The translations under genes and the position numbers were made by a program. Of a stretch of 64,000 bases of DNA, positions 7,949-15,731 are shown one piece after another. The DNA is taken from NCBI RefSeq assembly GCF_009905725.1, contig NZ_JAAAKV010000005.1, positions 370,197 through 434,196 on the forward strand. Direction: 5' to 3'. The number at the start of each line of letters is the position of its first letter. The stretch's first letter is position 1. The notes under the pieces are model-generated. The model had not been told where the DNA came from and made no database searches. It worked only from the letters and a program-made list of their open reading frames with translations. The stretch comes from Emticicia sp. CRIBPO. Lineage in GTDB: Bacteria; Bacteroidota; Bacteroidia; Cytophagales; Spirosomataceae.

Positions 7949-8863
7949 ATGGAGAATAGTAATCCTCTTTTGTGTGATCCGGAGACAGGTGTATGTGAAA
8001 TTCCTGTACAAAAGAACACCGGTGATGTCATGAAAATATCTGCAGATGTAAAACCCGTGAAAGTTATTTATTTCACTGATCCTATCTGTTCTTCCTGCTG
8101 GGGGATAGAACCCCAGCTGCGAAAGCTGAAACTGGAGTATGGCCATATCATGGATATAGAATACCGCATGGGCGGGCTATTGCCGGATTGGAGTTATAAC
8201 AGCGGCGGCATCAGCAAACCTTCTGATGTAGCTCATCACTGGGATGAGGTAAGCCTGCATTATGACATGCCGATTGACGGCGATGTATGGCTGGAAGATC
8301 CTCTCGATTCTTCATATCCGCCTTCTGTGGCTTTCAAAGCTGCCGAGATCCAGGACAAAGATAAAGCCATCAGGTTCTTAAGGATAATAAGGGAAATGGT
8401 TTTCCTGCAGAAAAAGAACATTACCAAATGGGAGCACCTGGCAGTAGCCGCACAAAAATCAGGATTGAATGCTGAACAGTTTAAATCGGATTATGAAGGC
8501 AAAGCAAAGGCTCTTTTTAAGGAAGACCTGGCCTTAGGGCAAAAGCTCGGAGTCAGAGGGTTTCCGACCATGTTTTTCCTGGATGAAAAGGGTAATCAGG
8601 AGATGGTTAAAGGAACAAAGCCTTATGCTTTGTATGAAGCCCCGCTGCTGAATCTGCACCCATCAGTTGTAAAATACGACTATGAAACCAGCTGGGAGTA
8701 CCTGTTTGCCAAATATCCATCCCTTACAGCCAGGGAGTTTTCCGAATTGTCAGGAATATCCCGCGATATAAGCGAAGGGTATTTACAGCAACTTTCAGAA
8801 AAAGGCCTTCTGGAAAAACTGACCACTAAAAACGGAATGCTCTGGTTGCGTACTGGTAAATAA
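7949..8863 (+). CDS. DsbA-family thioredoxin-fold protein with C-terminal winged-helix-like region
   Basis: A 304-residue protein without a signal peptide, so probably cytosolic. Residues 37-240 are a DsbA/FrnE-like thioredoxin fold with an inserted helical domain. The active site is ICSSCW (Cys47, Cys50) and the cis-Pro loop is RGFPTMFF. A second Cys pair, LLCDPETGVC (Cys9, Cys16), lies near the N-terminus. Residues about 255-304 look like a small winged helix (LTAREFSELSGIS). The layout recalls SpxH/YjbH-type ClpXP adaptors, but adaptor function is not shown. The gene is divergent from an HxlR regulator. Confidence 0.8.
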   Translation: MENSNPLLCDPETGVCEIPVQKNTGDVMKISADVKPVKVIYFTDPICSSCWGIEPQLRKLKLEYGHIMDIEYRMGGLLPDWSYNSGGISKPSDVAHHWDEVSLHYDMPIDGDVWLEDPLDSSYPPSVAFKAAEIQDKDKAIRFLRIIREMVFLQKKNITKWEHLAVAAQKSGLNAEQFKSDYEGKAKALFKEDLALGQKLGVRGFPTMFFLDEKGNQEMVKGTKPYALYEAPLLNLHPSVVKYDYETSWEYLFAKYPSLTAREFSELSGISRDISEGYLQQLSEKGLLEKLTTKNGMLWLRTGK

Positions 8864-8874
8864 AAACCGTAAGA

Positions 8875-8911
8875 AATTGGCCGGAAACAGAACTTTTCCG
8901 GCCAATTCTTT
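8875..8911 (+). terminator. Rho-independent terminator after the DsbA-family gene
   Basis: AATTGGCCGGAAA (8875-8887) pairs with TTTCCGGCCAATT (8895-8907), a perfect 13-base stem with a seven-base loop. The tail is CTTTC, so the T-run is weak. Confidence 0.75.
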
Positions 8912-8985
8912 CATATTATTTGCCGTGAAACGGTATTCAGAGCTTTTACTTTAAGTCTTCTTTCTCCATAATCACTGAGCGGAGA

Positions 8986-9324
8986 TCACCCTTCCATAAT
9001 GATTTTTCTGCGATGTTCTTCACCCCACCGCTGCATGGCATCCAGCACCTCAGAGAGAGTTTCGCTGTAAGGAGTGAGGGCGTATTCCACTGTAATGGGT
9101 TTGGTATCACACACATTTCTTGTGACCAGCCCGTTCATTTCCATTTCCTGCAACTCCTTTGAGAGGATACGCGGTGAAATACCCGCTTCTCTTGATAATT
9201 CACGGAATCTTCTTTTTCCATCTCTCAGGGTGGAAAGAAGAACTAATTTCCATTTGCCGCCGACCACATCCAGCGTGTCTCTTATGGCTAATCTTGCTTT
9301 TTTACAGGCTTCTTCAGTAAGCAT
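8986..9324 (-). CDS. HxlR-family transcriptional regulator
   Basis: A 112-residue winged-helix protein. Residues 18-31 read TLDVVGGKWKLVLL, followed by KRRFRELSREAGISPRILSK and the wing TKPITVEYALTPY. Cys7 in EEACKKAR is at the position of the reactive Cys of the family. It is the third HxlR gene within 3.1 kb. It is divergent from the DoxX-like remnant and pirin, and a perfect palindrome (9354-9367) sits between them. Confidence 0.9.
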   Translation of the reverse strand: MLTEEACKKARLAIRDTLDVVGGKWKLVLLSTLRDGKRRFRELSREAGISPRILSKELQEMEMNGLVTRNVCDTKPITVEYALTPYSETLSEVLDAMQRWGEEHRRKIIMEG

Positions 9325-9353
9325 AGTATCCTTTTTGTAATCGGTATTCTTTA

Positions 9354-9367
9354 TGTAACAGGTTACA
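9354..9367. promoter_or_regulatory. Palindromic operator for the HxlR / DoxX-pirin region
   Basis: TGTAAC-AG-GTTACA is a perfect 14-base palindrome. It lies 30 bases upstream of the HxlR start and ends 19 bases before the -7 element at 9387 of the opposite gene, so a bound regulator would cover that promoter's -33 region. Confidence 0.6.
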
Positions 9368-9386
9368 AAAGTATAACATATAGTCT

Positions 9387-9394
9387 TAATTTTG
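9387..9394 (+). promoter_or_regulatory. -7 promoter element TAATTTTG for the DoxX-like remnant and pirin
   Basis: TAATTTTG matches TAnnTTTG exactly and lies 20 bases before the ATG at 9415, directly downstream of the palindrome. Confidence 0.6.
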
Positions 9395-9414
9395 TGTTAT
9401 CAATAAAAAAAAAT

Positions 9415-9618
9415 ATGAAGTCGCAAAAAATAATCGGAATTTCAGGCTGGGTCCTGGCCCTTATTGTCGCCTTATTTTTGGGTTTAAGTGCCTTTCTAAA
9501 ACTTTCACTGCATGAAACCGCCCTGACACAGACATTGATCTGGACCACCGCTGTACTACGTTTTCCGGAAGTACATCAGCGATTGTTAATTTCTCCGGAT
9601 AAAAAATTAAACAATTAA
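9415..9618 (+). pseudogene. DoxX-like membrane protein with an apparent internal deletion
   Basis: An open frame of 67 residues, about half the usual 120-140 of this family. The first 30 residues (MKSQKIIGISGWVLALIV, then LGLSAFLKLS) match the start of DoxX-like proteins. The last part, TLIWTTAVLRFPEVHQRL, matches their C-terminal end. The two pieces join after ALTQ, so the middle two helices seem to be missing without loss of frame. The product would have one or two helices and is probably non-functional. It lies five bases before pirin and behind an HxlR-controlled promoter. Confidence 0.6.
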
Positions 9619-9622
9619 AAAG

Positions 9623-10501
9623 ATGAAACAAAGAACCATAGCCCGTATCGTTTCAACACACGCTCACCAGGGTTTTCTGGGCGAGGGGCACACTGCAGCG
9701 GCCGTTATTGACGGCAGCAACTTTTCTACGACAGACCCGTTCATACTTTTGATGGACGACCGCCTGGATCTGCCTGGTGGCCCGCCCGTGGGCAGCCCTC
9801 ACCCGCATGCGGGGTTTGAAACCGTGACCCTGGTGCTGCAAGGCAATGAAAAAGACTGGAAAACCGGTAGTCTTGAAGTGATGACAGCCGGGAAGGGAAT
9901 CATACATACCGAAGAAATCACGGCTGAAACCAAAATGAGGATTCTGCAATTGTGGCTGGTGCTGCCTCCTGATAAAAGGTGGGCACAGCCTTTTCTGCAG
10001 CAACTTCCGTCTGAAGAGGTGCCTGTGATCAGAACCCGGGCGGGTGAAATCAGGATATATAGCGGAAGCAGCAATGGAGTAAGTTCTCCTTTGCACCATC
10101 AGACACCCTTTACCCTTGTGGACTTCAACCTGGAAAGTGGCCGGGAAGTGAACCAGGAAATCCCTGCTTCCTACAATGGTTTTGTCTATGTTCTGGAAGG
10201 AAACCTTAAGATTGGGGAAACAAACCTGGAGGAAGGCCAGGTGGGCTGGTTTGACAGGCCCGAGGGGACTGAATCCAGCCAGATTTCGTTCGGATCAGGT
10301 GAAAAAGGGGCGAGGTTTGTATTATATGCCGGTGAACCCCAGGAGGCAGAGGTGATCAGCCATGGTCCTTTTATCGGAGATTCACAAGACGATATCAGGA
10401 GGCTCTACAGGGAGTTTCGTCACGGCGAAATGCCTCATCTTAATGATTTGCCTGAAAATCAAAAGATAAAACACCGCAGAGCCGTAGCGGGTACTTATTA
10501 A
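9623..10501 (+). CDS. Pirin-family protein (bicupin)
   Basis: A 292-residue double-cupin protein. The metal-binding residues of the N-terminal cupin are visible in SPHPHAGFETVTLVL and GKGIIHTEE (three His and one Glu), as in pirins with quercetinase activity. The C-terminal cupin ends with GPFIGDSQDDIRRLYREFRHGEMP, a conserved pirin tail. Family members are Fe-dependent dioxygenases or redox-responsive cofactors. It shares the HxlR-controlled transcription unit with the DoxX-like remnant and ends before a hairpin at 10522. Confidence 0.9.
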   Translation: MKQRTIARIVSTHAHQGFLGEGHTAAAVIDGSNFSTTDPFILLMDDRLDLPGGPPVGSPHPHAGFETVTLVLQGNEKDWKTGSLEVMTAGKGIIHTEEITAETKMRILQLWLVLPPDKRWAQPFLQQLPSEEVPVIRTRAGEIRIYSGSSNGVSSPLHHQTPFTLVDFNLESGREVNQEIPASYNGFVYVLEGNLKIGETNLEEGQVGWFDRPEGTESSQISFGSGEKGARFVLYAGEPQEAEVISHGPFIGDSQDDIRRLYREFRHGEMPHLNDLPENQKIKHRRAVAGTY

Positions 10502-10521
10502 ATACCGGCCTGAATATTTTG

Positions 10522-10574
10522 AACAGACAGCGTTCCGCAAGTCGAACCGGCTTGATGGATGCTGTCTGTTTTGT
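10522..10574 (+). terminator. Probable terminator after the pirin gene
   Basis: AACAGACAGC (10522-10531) pairs with GCTGTCTGTT (10561-10570), followed by TTGT. An inner CAAG/CTTG pair shortens the 29-base loop. The T-run is short. Confidence 0.6.
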
Positions 10575-10674
10575 ATTGATGAATTCAGAGTTTTTCGGTC
10601 CGACTTAAGTATGAATTGCCTTGAAAATGATAAATTTGATACTAAAGTATGAGTCTTCCTGAATGCTGGGGGTT

Positions 10675-10682
10675 TATGTTTG
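10675..10682 (+). promoter_or_regulatory. -7 promoter element TATGTTTG for the DUF4199 gene
   Basis: TATGTTTG matches TAnnTTTG exactly and ends 24 bases before the ATG at 10707. It overlaps the possible TTG start at 10680, which argues against that start. Confidence 0.6.
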
Positions 10683-10706
10683 CAGCGAATCAAAAACAAA
10701 AGAAAA

Positions 10707-11237
10707 ATGAAAAAGAACGTTTTAATTTTCGGGCTGGTGATGGGTACTATCATGTGTATTCATATGTTTTATATGGTCAACCTGTGTTATACCCAGCCGG
10801 ATTTCAATGCCAACGATGTCCTGGGATATGCTGCTATGGTGGTTGTTTTTTCGCTGATTTTCTTTGGCGTTAAAAATTACCGTGACAAGGAACTGGGCGG
10901 AATCATTTCATTCGGAAAAGCTTTTAAAACAGGCCTTCTGATCGCTTTGACGGCTTCAACCTTCTACGTCATTGTGTGGTTGTTCTATTATTATCTTTTT
11001 GTGCCTGATTATCTGGATAAATTTATTCCCCATATGCTGAAACGGGCTTCGAAAGAAGGAGCTGCTGAACTGGCTGCTGTAACAAAAGAAATGGATGAGT
11101 TCAGAGAAATGTATAAAAACCCCGTTTTTGTTGTTCTGATCACTTATTTCGAAGTGTTGCCGGTGGCTTTGCTGGTGACCCTGTTGAGTTCCTTTATACT
11201 CAAAAGAAAAGTCGCGGAGGGTCATGGGAATTCATAA
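10707..11237 (+). CDS. DUF4199 membrane protein
   Basis: A 176-residue protein with four membrane helices, near residues 5-24, 36-53, 72-96 and 140-165. The cytoplasmic or periplasmic middle carries an acidic, Lys-rich helix around KEMDEFREMY. The pattern (two helices, then SFGKAFKTGLLIALTAS) matches DUF4199, a Bacteroidota family of unknown function. The ATG at 10707 is preferred over the TTG at 10680 because the latter lies in the -7 box. Confidence 0.8.
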   Translation: MKKNVLIFGLVMGTIMCIHMFYMVNLCYTQPDFNANDVLGYAAMVVVFSLIFFGVKNYRDKELGGIISFGKAFKTGLLIALTASTFYVIVWLFYYYLFVPDYLDKFIPHMLKRASKEGAAELAAVTKEMDEFREMYKNPVFVVLITYFEVLPVALLVTLLSSFILKRKVAEGHGNS

Positions 11238-11350
11238 TCCATCCATCTGGACTTTAATCTTATTATTCTCATACGGAATCCGGAGGCCTCTGAGCTCCCG
11301 GATTTTTGTGTTTATCAGGCTTTCTGCGAAATAATGTAAAAAATATTTGC

Positions 11351-11392
11351 GAAACCAATCAGTTGCATATATATTTGCAACTGATTGGTTTC
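11351..11392. promoter_or_regulatory. ArsR-type operator overlapping its promoter
   Basis: GAAACCAATCAGTTGCA (11351-11367) and its exact inverse (11376-11392) form a perfect 17-base inverted repeat around eight bases. The -7 element TATATTTG (11370-11377) sits in the centre, and a -33 TTTG at 11346-11349 lies just outside the left arm. Binding would therefore block RNA polymerase. The next gene, an ArsR regulator, starts at 11441, which suggests autoregulation. Confidence 0.75.
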
Positions 11393-11440
11393 TTAATTAA
11401 ATATGGCATCGTTATGCTTACTTATATTCCATTATAAAAA

Positions 11441-11761
11441 ATGAGAAGAGACGTTTTTCAGGCGATTGCGGACCCTACGAGACGGGCAATTATCTTATTG
11501 ATTGCCTTCCGGGCGATGACACCCAATGCCATTGCCGAGCACTTTGACACTACGCGGCAGGCCGTTTCCAAACATCTGAGGATATTGACGGAATGCCGGC
11601 TGGTGAAACAGGAACATAACGGACGTGAAATTTATTATCAACTGGAAGCAGACAAAATGAAAGAAATTGACGCTTGGATCGAACAGTTCAGGAAGATTTG
11701 GGAAAGCCGCTTCAGCGAACTTGACAAAGTATTATTAACCCTCAAAAACAATAAAAAATGA
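11441..11761 (+). CDS. ArsR-family transcriptional regulator
   Basis: A 106-residue winged-helix repressor. It begins [19 protein letters not shown] and has the recognition helix [18 protein letters not shown] followed by the wing [10 protein letters not shown]. There is no Cys-rich metal site, so it belongs to the group that pairs with SRPBCC proteins rather than to metal sensors. It overlaps the downstream SRPBCC gene by four bases (ATGA). The long palindrome upstream is its likely operator. Confidence 0.92.
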   Translation: MRRDVFQAIADPTRRAIILLIAFRAMTPNAIAEHFDTTRQAVSKHLRILTECRLVKQEHNGREIYYQLEADKMKEIDAWIEQFRKIWESRFSELDKVLLTLKNNKK

Positions 11762-12261
11762 GTCATAACTTAGCATTTGATTTTTCTGTGGATAAGGAAA
11801 ATCATACCATTACCGTAAAAAGAGAATTTGCAGCGGAGCTGCCTTTAGTATGGGACGCCTACACCAAAAGTGAGATACTGGATCAATGGTGGGCACCAAA
11901 ACCATGGAAAGCCAGGACCAAATCAATGGATTTCAGGGAAGGCGGACGCTGGATCTACGCCATGGTGGGGCCTGAAGGCGAAGAACACTGGGCAATTGCC
12001 GAATACAAAAAAATCATTGTCCACAAAGAATTTACGGGGCTGGATGCCTTTGCAGATGCAGATGGCAACGTTAACATAGACATGCCGCAGTCGACCTGGG
12101 AAGTGACTTTTACGGACAAGGGTGACACTACCCAGGTGCAATCTCACATCATGTATGATGATCTGGCCCAATTGGAAGTCACGATTCAGATGGGCTTCAA
12201 AGAAGGTTTGACCATGGCCATGGAAGGATTGGACGAGTTGCTGGAGATATTGAAAAAATAA
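11758..12261 (+). CDS. SRPBCC/AHSA1-domain protein
   Basis: A 167-residue protein with the START/Bet v1-like ligand-binding fold of AHSA1-type proteins. Typical segments are [20 protein letters not shown], the WWAPKPW motif, and the C-terminal helix [19 protein letters not shown]. Its cavity should bind a small hydrophobic ligand, identity unknown. It is translationally coupled to the ArsR gene, a very common pair in which the regulator represses both. A strong terminator follows. Confidence 0.9.
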   Translation: MSHNLAFDFSVDKENHTITVKREFAAELPLVWDAYTKSEILDQWWAPKPWKARTKSMDFREGGRWIYAMVGPEGEEHWAIAEYKKIIVHKEFTGLDAFADADGNVNIDMPQSTWEVTFTDKGDTTQVQSHIMYDDLAQLEVTIQMGFKEGLTMAMEGLDELLEILKK

Positions 12262-12278
12262 CATAGAAAAACTTGTGC

Positions 12279-12318
12279 AAAGGGCCGGTGTTCATCGTGA
12301 ACACCGGCCCTTTTTGTT
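12279..12318 (+). terminator. Rho-independent terminator of the ArsR-SRPBCC operon
   Basis: GGGCCGGTGTTCA (12282-12294) pairs perfectly with TGAACACCGGCCC (12298-12310) around a three-base loop and is followed by TTTTTG. Confidence 0.95.
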
Positions 12319-12396
12319 TGTAATAGCATTTAATGCCTCAATACAATTATGTTTTCCTGAACCTTTCGTACTTTAGTCACAAAACCCGTTAAGTGA

Positions 12397-13158
12397 ATGA
12401 AACGAAGAGCAATGCTTTTAGTAATATGCCTGTTGGTGGCCCGCTTAAGCTCCGGTCAGGAGCTGAATGAGGAGTATCGCACAGGAATTACCAACCTGAT
12501 CAATCATCTTAAAAAAGGCAACAGGAAGCAGGTGGCCGAAATGGTATCTTATCCTTTTTCAAGAGAATACCCTATTCCTCCCGTCCGGAATGAGCAGGCG
12601 TTTGTAGCCAGATTTGATGAGATTTTTGACAATACCCTGAAACAGAGAATCATTAACTCGAAGCCTTCCAAAGACTGGTCAGAGATGGGTTGGAGAGGAG
12701 TTATGCTTTATGATGGTGAGGTCTGGATAGATTCCAACGTCAAGCTGGCTGCCGTCAATTATCAGTCGGAAACCGAAAGGAAAATGAAGCTAAGGCTGAT
12801 TGAAGCAGACAGGGTCAGGGTACATCCTTCGCTGACAAAGTTCAAAAGGCCTGTTTATATACTGGAAACATCAAAATACAGGATCAGGATAGATGAAACG
12901 GAAGAGGGAATTTACAGGTATGCATCCTGGCCCATTGCTAAATCCATGCGAGAAAAACCCGACCTGGTTATCAGTGATGGTGAAATGAATGATGAGGGTA
13001 CAGGTGGAAATCATACGGCGGTGTTCAAAAACAAGGGGTTTGTTTATGAATGTGCCATCATTGTGTTGGGTGCGGAAGATTCTCCCCCGGCGATGCTGAC
13101 CATTTATGAAGGCGAAAAAAAGGTTTTGTCGCAGAAGGCGAAAATTATCGGGAGATGA
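12397..13158 (+). CDS. Secreted protein of unknown function
   Basis: A 253-residue protein with signal peptide MKRRAMLLVICLLVARLSSG. The first half (about residues 25-130) resembles small NTF2-like or DUF-type periplasmic domains, with ITNLINHLKKGNRKQVAEMV. The rest is beta-rich and contains RIRIDETEEGIYRYASWP. I cannot assign a family. The DinB gene follows after 25 bases, so the two may share a transcript. Confidence 0.65.
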   Translation: MKRRAMLLVICLLVARLSSGQELNEEYRTGITNLINHLKKGNRKQVAEMVSYPFSREYPIPPVRNEQAFVARFDEIFDNTLKQRIINSKPSKDWSEMGWRGVMLYDGEVWIDSNVKLAAVNYQSETERKMKLRLIEADRVRVHPSLTKFKRPVYILETSKYRIRIDETEEGIYRYASWPIAKSMREKPDLVISDGEMNDEGTGGNHTAVFKNKGFVYECAIIVLGAEDSPPAMLTIYEGEKKVLSQKAKIIGR

Positions 13159-13183
13159 ATGACAACATCAAAAATACAATAAT

Positions 13184-13654
13184 ATGACACCCATAGAACT
13201 GATCATTCTGAACTTTGAAGAAATCAGGAGAAGAAGCCTTATACTCTGGGGTGGGATAAGCCCGGAGATGTATTTCTGGAAACCGGATATGGAGGCCAAA
13301 CATACGCTGGAACTGGTCAGGCATGTGTTGGAAAGCGACCATATTTATCATAAAATAGTGGAAAACAGGGGCAATATCGGCGATTATGAATCGCCATGGA
13401 CAGACCGGCCTTATACTGATTTAAAAGACGAGCTTGAATTTGCTGAATCCTACAGGCTGCAGTTTTTTGAAGCTATCAGGTCCTTTAGCCCTGAAGATTT
13501 AAGTACTGTTGTGATTGACAGGAGTGAATTGGGTCAAAGAAGGTTTCTGGGAGATTATTTACAAAGAATTGCCTATCATGAAGCCGTGCATACGGGTCAG
13601 ATGCTCAGTTATCTGAGAACTTTCGGACTGGAACGGCCAGACATCTGGGATTAA
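13184..13654 (+). CDS. DinB-family protein
   Basis: A 156-residue helical protein with the DinB metal-site pattern. Its histidines are in LVRHVLESDHIYHKIV, IAYHEAVHTGQML and the spaced His of the latter, where HEAVHTGQ is the family's HxxxHxGQ. Function unknown beyond probable metal-dependent transfer chemistry. The membrane-protein gene follows after 18 bases, suggesting a three-gene unit from 12397 to 14023. Confidence 0.82.
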   Translation: MTPIELIILNFEEIRRRSLILWGGISPEMYFWKPDMEAKHTLELVRHVLESDHIYHKIVENRGNIGDYESPWTDRPYTDLKDELEFAESYRLQFFEAIRSFSPEDLSTVVIDRSELGQRRFLGDYLQRIAYHEAVHTGQMLSYLRTFGLERPDIWD

Positions 13655-13672
13655 TACAAAACAATTAAAAAT

Positions 13673-14023
13673 ATGATAAGACAGGTACTTGGTGTATTGG
13701 CAGGTTATTTCATTTTTGTAGCGAGTTCGCTTGCTCTTTTTAAATTTTCGGGCATTGAACCGCATTCAGATGCTTCTTTGCTGATAATACTCCTGACAGC
13801 GGTTTATGGAGCCTTGTTTTCCGCCATCAGCGGATTTGCTGCTCAATTTATTGCAAAAGCAAAAAGTCTGACGGTCAGTTATGTCCTGGCTTTTATCATG
13901 GCTGGCTTTGCTGCATTTTCTTATTTTAAGGCCGGAGGAAGCCAATGGTCGCAACTGCTGGCCATCTTTATTTTTGCTCCTTTGTCTGTTTTGGGTGGTT
14001 GGTTTTATCTGAAGAGGAAATAG
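13673..14023 (+). CDS. Small four-helix membrane protein, unknown function
   Basis: A 116-residue protein with four hydrophobic segments, near residues 5-24, 34-55, 65-83 and 92-111. It ends in the basic sequence YLKRK. The layout (MIRQVLGVLAGYFIFVASSL) is seen in short Bacteroidota membrane proteins of unknown role. No catalytic motif is visible. It follows the DinB gene closely. Confidence 0.65.
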   Translation: MIRQVLGVLAGYFIFVASSLALFKFSGIEPHSDASLLIILLTAVYGALFSAISGFAAQFIAKAKSLTVSYVLAFIMAGFAAFSYFKAGGSQWSQLLAIFIFAPLSVLGGWFYLKRK

Positions 14024-14056
14024 GCTGAATTTTTTGCTACGGAGCATTTTAAATTC

Positions 14057-14098
14057 CTGCCATTCGTCCACCTATTTCTGCCATTTGTAGGACAAATG
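14057..14098 (+). promoter_or_regulatory. Direct repeats and inverted repeat upstream of the SIP-AraC operon
   Basis: CTGCCATTCGT (14057-14067) and CTGCCATTTGT (14078-14088) repeat with ten of eleven identities at an exact 21-base step, two helical turns. The second copy is also the left arm of CATTTGT-AGG-ACAAATG (14082-14098). Directly repeated half-sites at this step are typical of AraC-family operators, and an AraC gene is the second gene downstream. Confidence 0.5.
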
Positions 14099-14143
14099 CC
14101 GTTTTTTCTGTCGATACCTTTGTCTGAAAAAATAAACGGAAAA

Positions 14144-14839
14144 ATGGCAAATATGATAAAAAAAGCAATGGCGGGCTTGTTTGACAAAATGCTGACTACG
14201 GCATTGGTGACAGATGTCCGTACCTGGCAGCCTGCAACGATGTTTGAAGTGGATATACACCTCCCGACGATCGACATGGAAAAATGGGATACCATCAAAC
14301 GCCTGAAATGCCGGGTTGGAGAACTGGAATACAGGGACTATACCCCCGCTTTGTGGAATCCTGTAAAAAAAGTGTGCACTCTGTTTATCGAAGCCGGGCA
14401 TAATGGAGCCGGAAGCCGGTGGATTCAGCAATTGAAAAAGGGAGATGAGATTGCCCTGGGAGCGGCCCACGCAGCACAGCTTCCTTCAAAAGAAGGTAAA
14501 ATCTTGTGTCTGGGCGATGGCAGTGCCCTGGGCCATTTTTTAGGACTGAAACAACTGACGGACCGGGCTAAATTTCCGATGGAGGGGGCGGTTTTTCTGC
14601 ATGATCAGTACGAGGTTCCCCGTTCTATAAGAGAAAATCACCCGGAGTTTGAGTTTATTATTCAGCCACATAGTGATAGCTTTGAGACTTTGCTGCAGTG
14701 GTGCGGGCAAAAAGACATAAGTCAGTATTCTTCTGTTTATATTGCAGGAAATATACCAATGGTGAGCGGTTTACGCAAAAAGCTGAAGTCGATGCCGGAG
14801 GTTAAGGCCAAAGTAGCCGGCCACGGATTCTGGTCATAA
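14144..14839 (+). CDS. Siderophore-interacting protein, ferric reductase type
   Basis: A 231-residue flavoprotein counted from the ATG at 14144. An in-frame ATG at 14096 is less likely because it lies inside the inverted repeat at 14082-14098. It has the FAD-binding_9 domain (RDYTPALWNPVKKVCTLF, with the R-x-Y-T-P-A FAD motif) and the SIP NAD(P)H domain (ILCLGDGSALGHF and a C-terminal HGFWS). The family reduces ferric siderophores in the cytosol to release iron. An AraC regulator follows after ten bases. Confidence 0.87.
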   Translation: MANMIKKAMAGLFDKMLTTALVTDVRTWQPATMFEVDIHLPTIDMEKWDTIKRLKCRVGELEYRDYTPALWNPVKKVCTLFIEAGHNGAGSRWIQQLKKGDEIALGAAHAAQLPSKEGKILCLGDGSALGHFLGLKQLTDRAKFPMEGAVFLHDQYEVPRSIRENHPEFEFIIQPHSDSFETLLQWCGQKDISQYSSVYIAGNIPMVSGLRKKLKSMPEVKAKVAGHGFWS

Positions 14840-14849
14840 AAACAGGAAA

Positions 14850-15713
14850 ATGGGGAAAGAAGAGATTCAGATATATCAATTGGAAGGCAGCCGGTTCGGA
14901 ATTGAGATTTTCGGAATGAAGGATGTTGCCGAATGGGTATCTCTGAACCGCGATATACTGACGCCTCACCGCCACGACCACTACTGCTGCTTTTTTATGG
15001 AAAGCGGTCAGATGAACTTCAAAGTTGATTTTCAGAACATAGATATGGAAGGGCCATCACTATTGGTTACCTGTCCGGGACAGGTGCATGAACCGGGTCT
15101 GGTCAAAGACATTGGGGGCTGGATGATCGCTTTTGATGCCAGGTTCATAGATCAGAATGCCCGGATGGCTATCGAACAGTCGTTTTCAAAAATCATTTTG
15201 CTGCGTCTCGGGCATGCAGAAAAAGAATGGTTCACTCATATTTGCCAGTTGATCCGTTCAACTGTCCACGGTGAAGCGTCTGCCGGGTTTACCCAGCCCC
15301 TTATCCAGGCCCTCGTCAATGCTTTTTTCTATAAAACCGTCGGCATCTTCCAGTCACAGGAAAACGAGCGGATTCAGGAATATTCTTTACGGAGTGTTGA
15401 GATTGTGAAAAAGTTTAATCAAATGGTGCAGGAGCAATTCATTATCCTTAAAAAACCGGCTGATTATGCTTCAGCGATGAACATCACCGTAAGCCATCTG
15501 AACGATACGGTAAAGTCTGTGACAGGTTTTTCAACCACCTGGTTTATCCAGCAGGAAATTTTCAGGGAAGCCCAACGCCTGTTATTTTACACAGATAAGA
15601 GTGTGAAGGAAATTGCTTTTCAGTTAGGCTACGAAGACTACAAGTACTTCATCAGGCTGTTCAGTAAAACCACGGGGACGTCGCCTGTGACTTTCAGGAA
15701 AAAGAGTAAATAA
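14850..15713 (+). CDS. AraC-family transcriptional regulator
   Basis: A 287-residue regulator. Residues 1-150 form a cupin-like sensor domain (LTPHRHDHYCCFFMESGQ). Residues about 185-287 are the AraC DNA-binding domain with two helix-turn-helix units, YASAMNITVSHLNDTVKSVT and SVKEIAFQLGYEDYKYFIRL, ending in the usual TSPVTFR. It lies ten bases after the siderophore-interacting protein gene and likely controls this operon through the repeats at 14057-14098. Confidence 0.92.
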   Translation: MGKEEIQIYQLEGSRFGIEIFGMKDVAEWVSLNRDILTPHRHDHYCCFFMESGQMNFKVDFQNIDMEGPSLLVTCPGQVHEPGLVKDIGGWMIAFDARFIDQNARMAIEQSFSKIILLRLGHAEKEWFTHICQLIRSTVHGEASAGFTQPLIQALVNAFFYKTVGIFQSQENERIQEYSLRSVEIVKKFNQMVQEQFIILKKPADYASAMNITVSHLNDTVKSVTGFSTTWFIQQEIFREAQRLLFYTDKSVKEIAFQLGYEDYKYFIRLFSKTTGTSPVTFRKKSK

Positions 15714-15731
15714 TGGTTTGAATCAGGCAGT

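Noticed and set aside
14096..14143. Upstream ATG for the siderophore-interacting protein
   Set aside because: It lies within the inverted repeat upstream and adds 16 residues not typical of the family.
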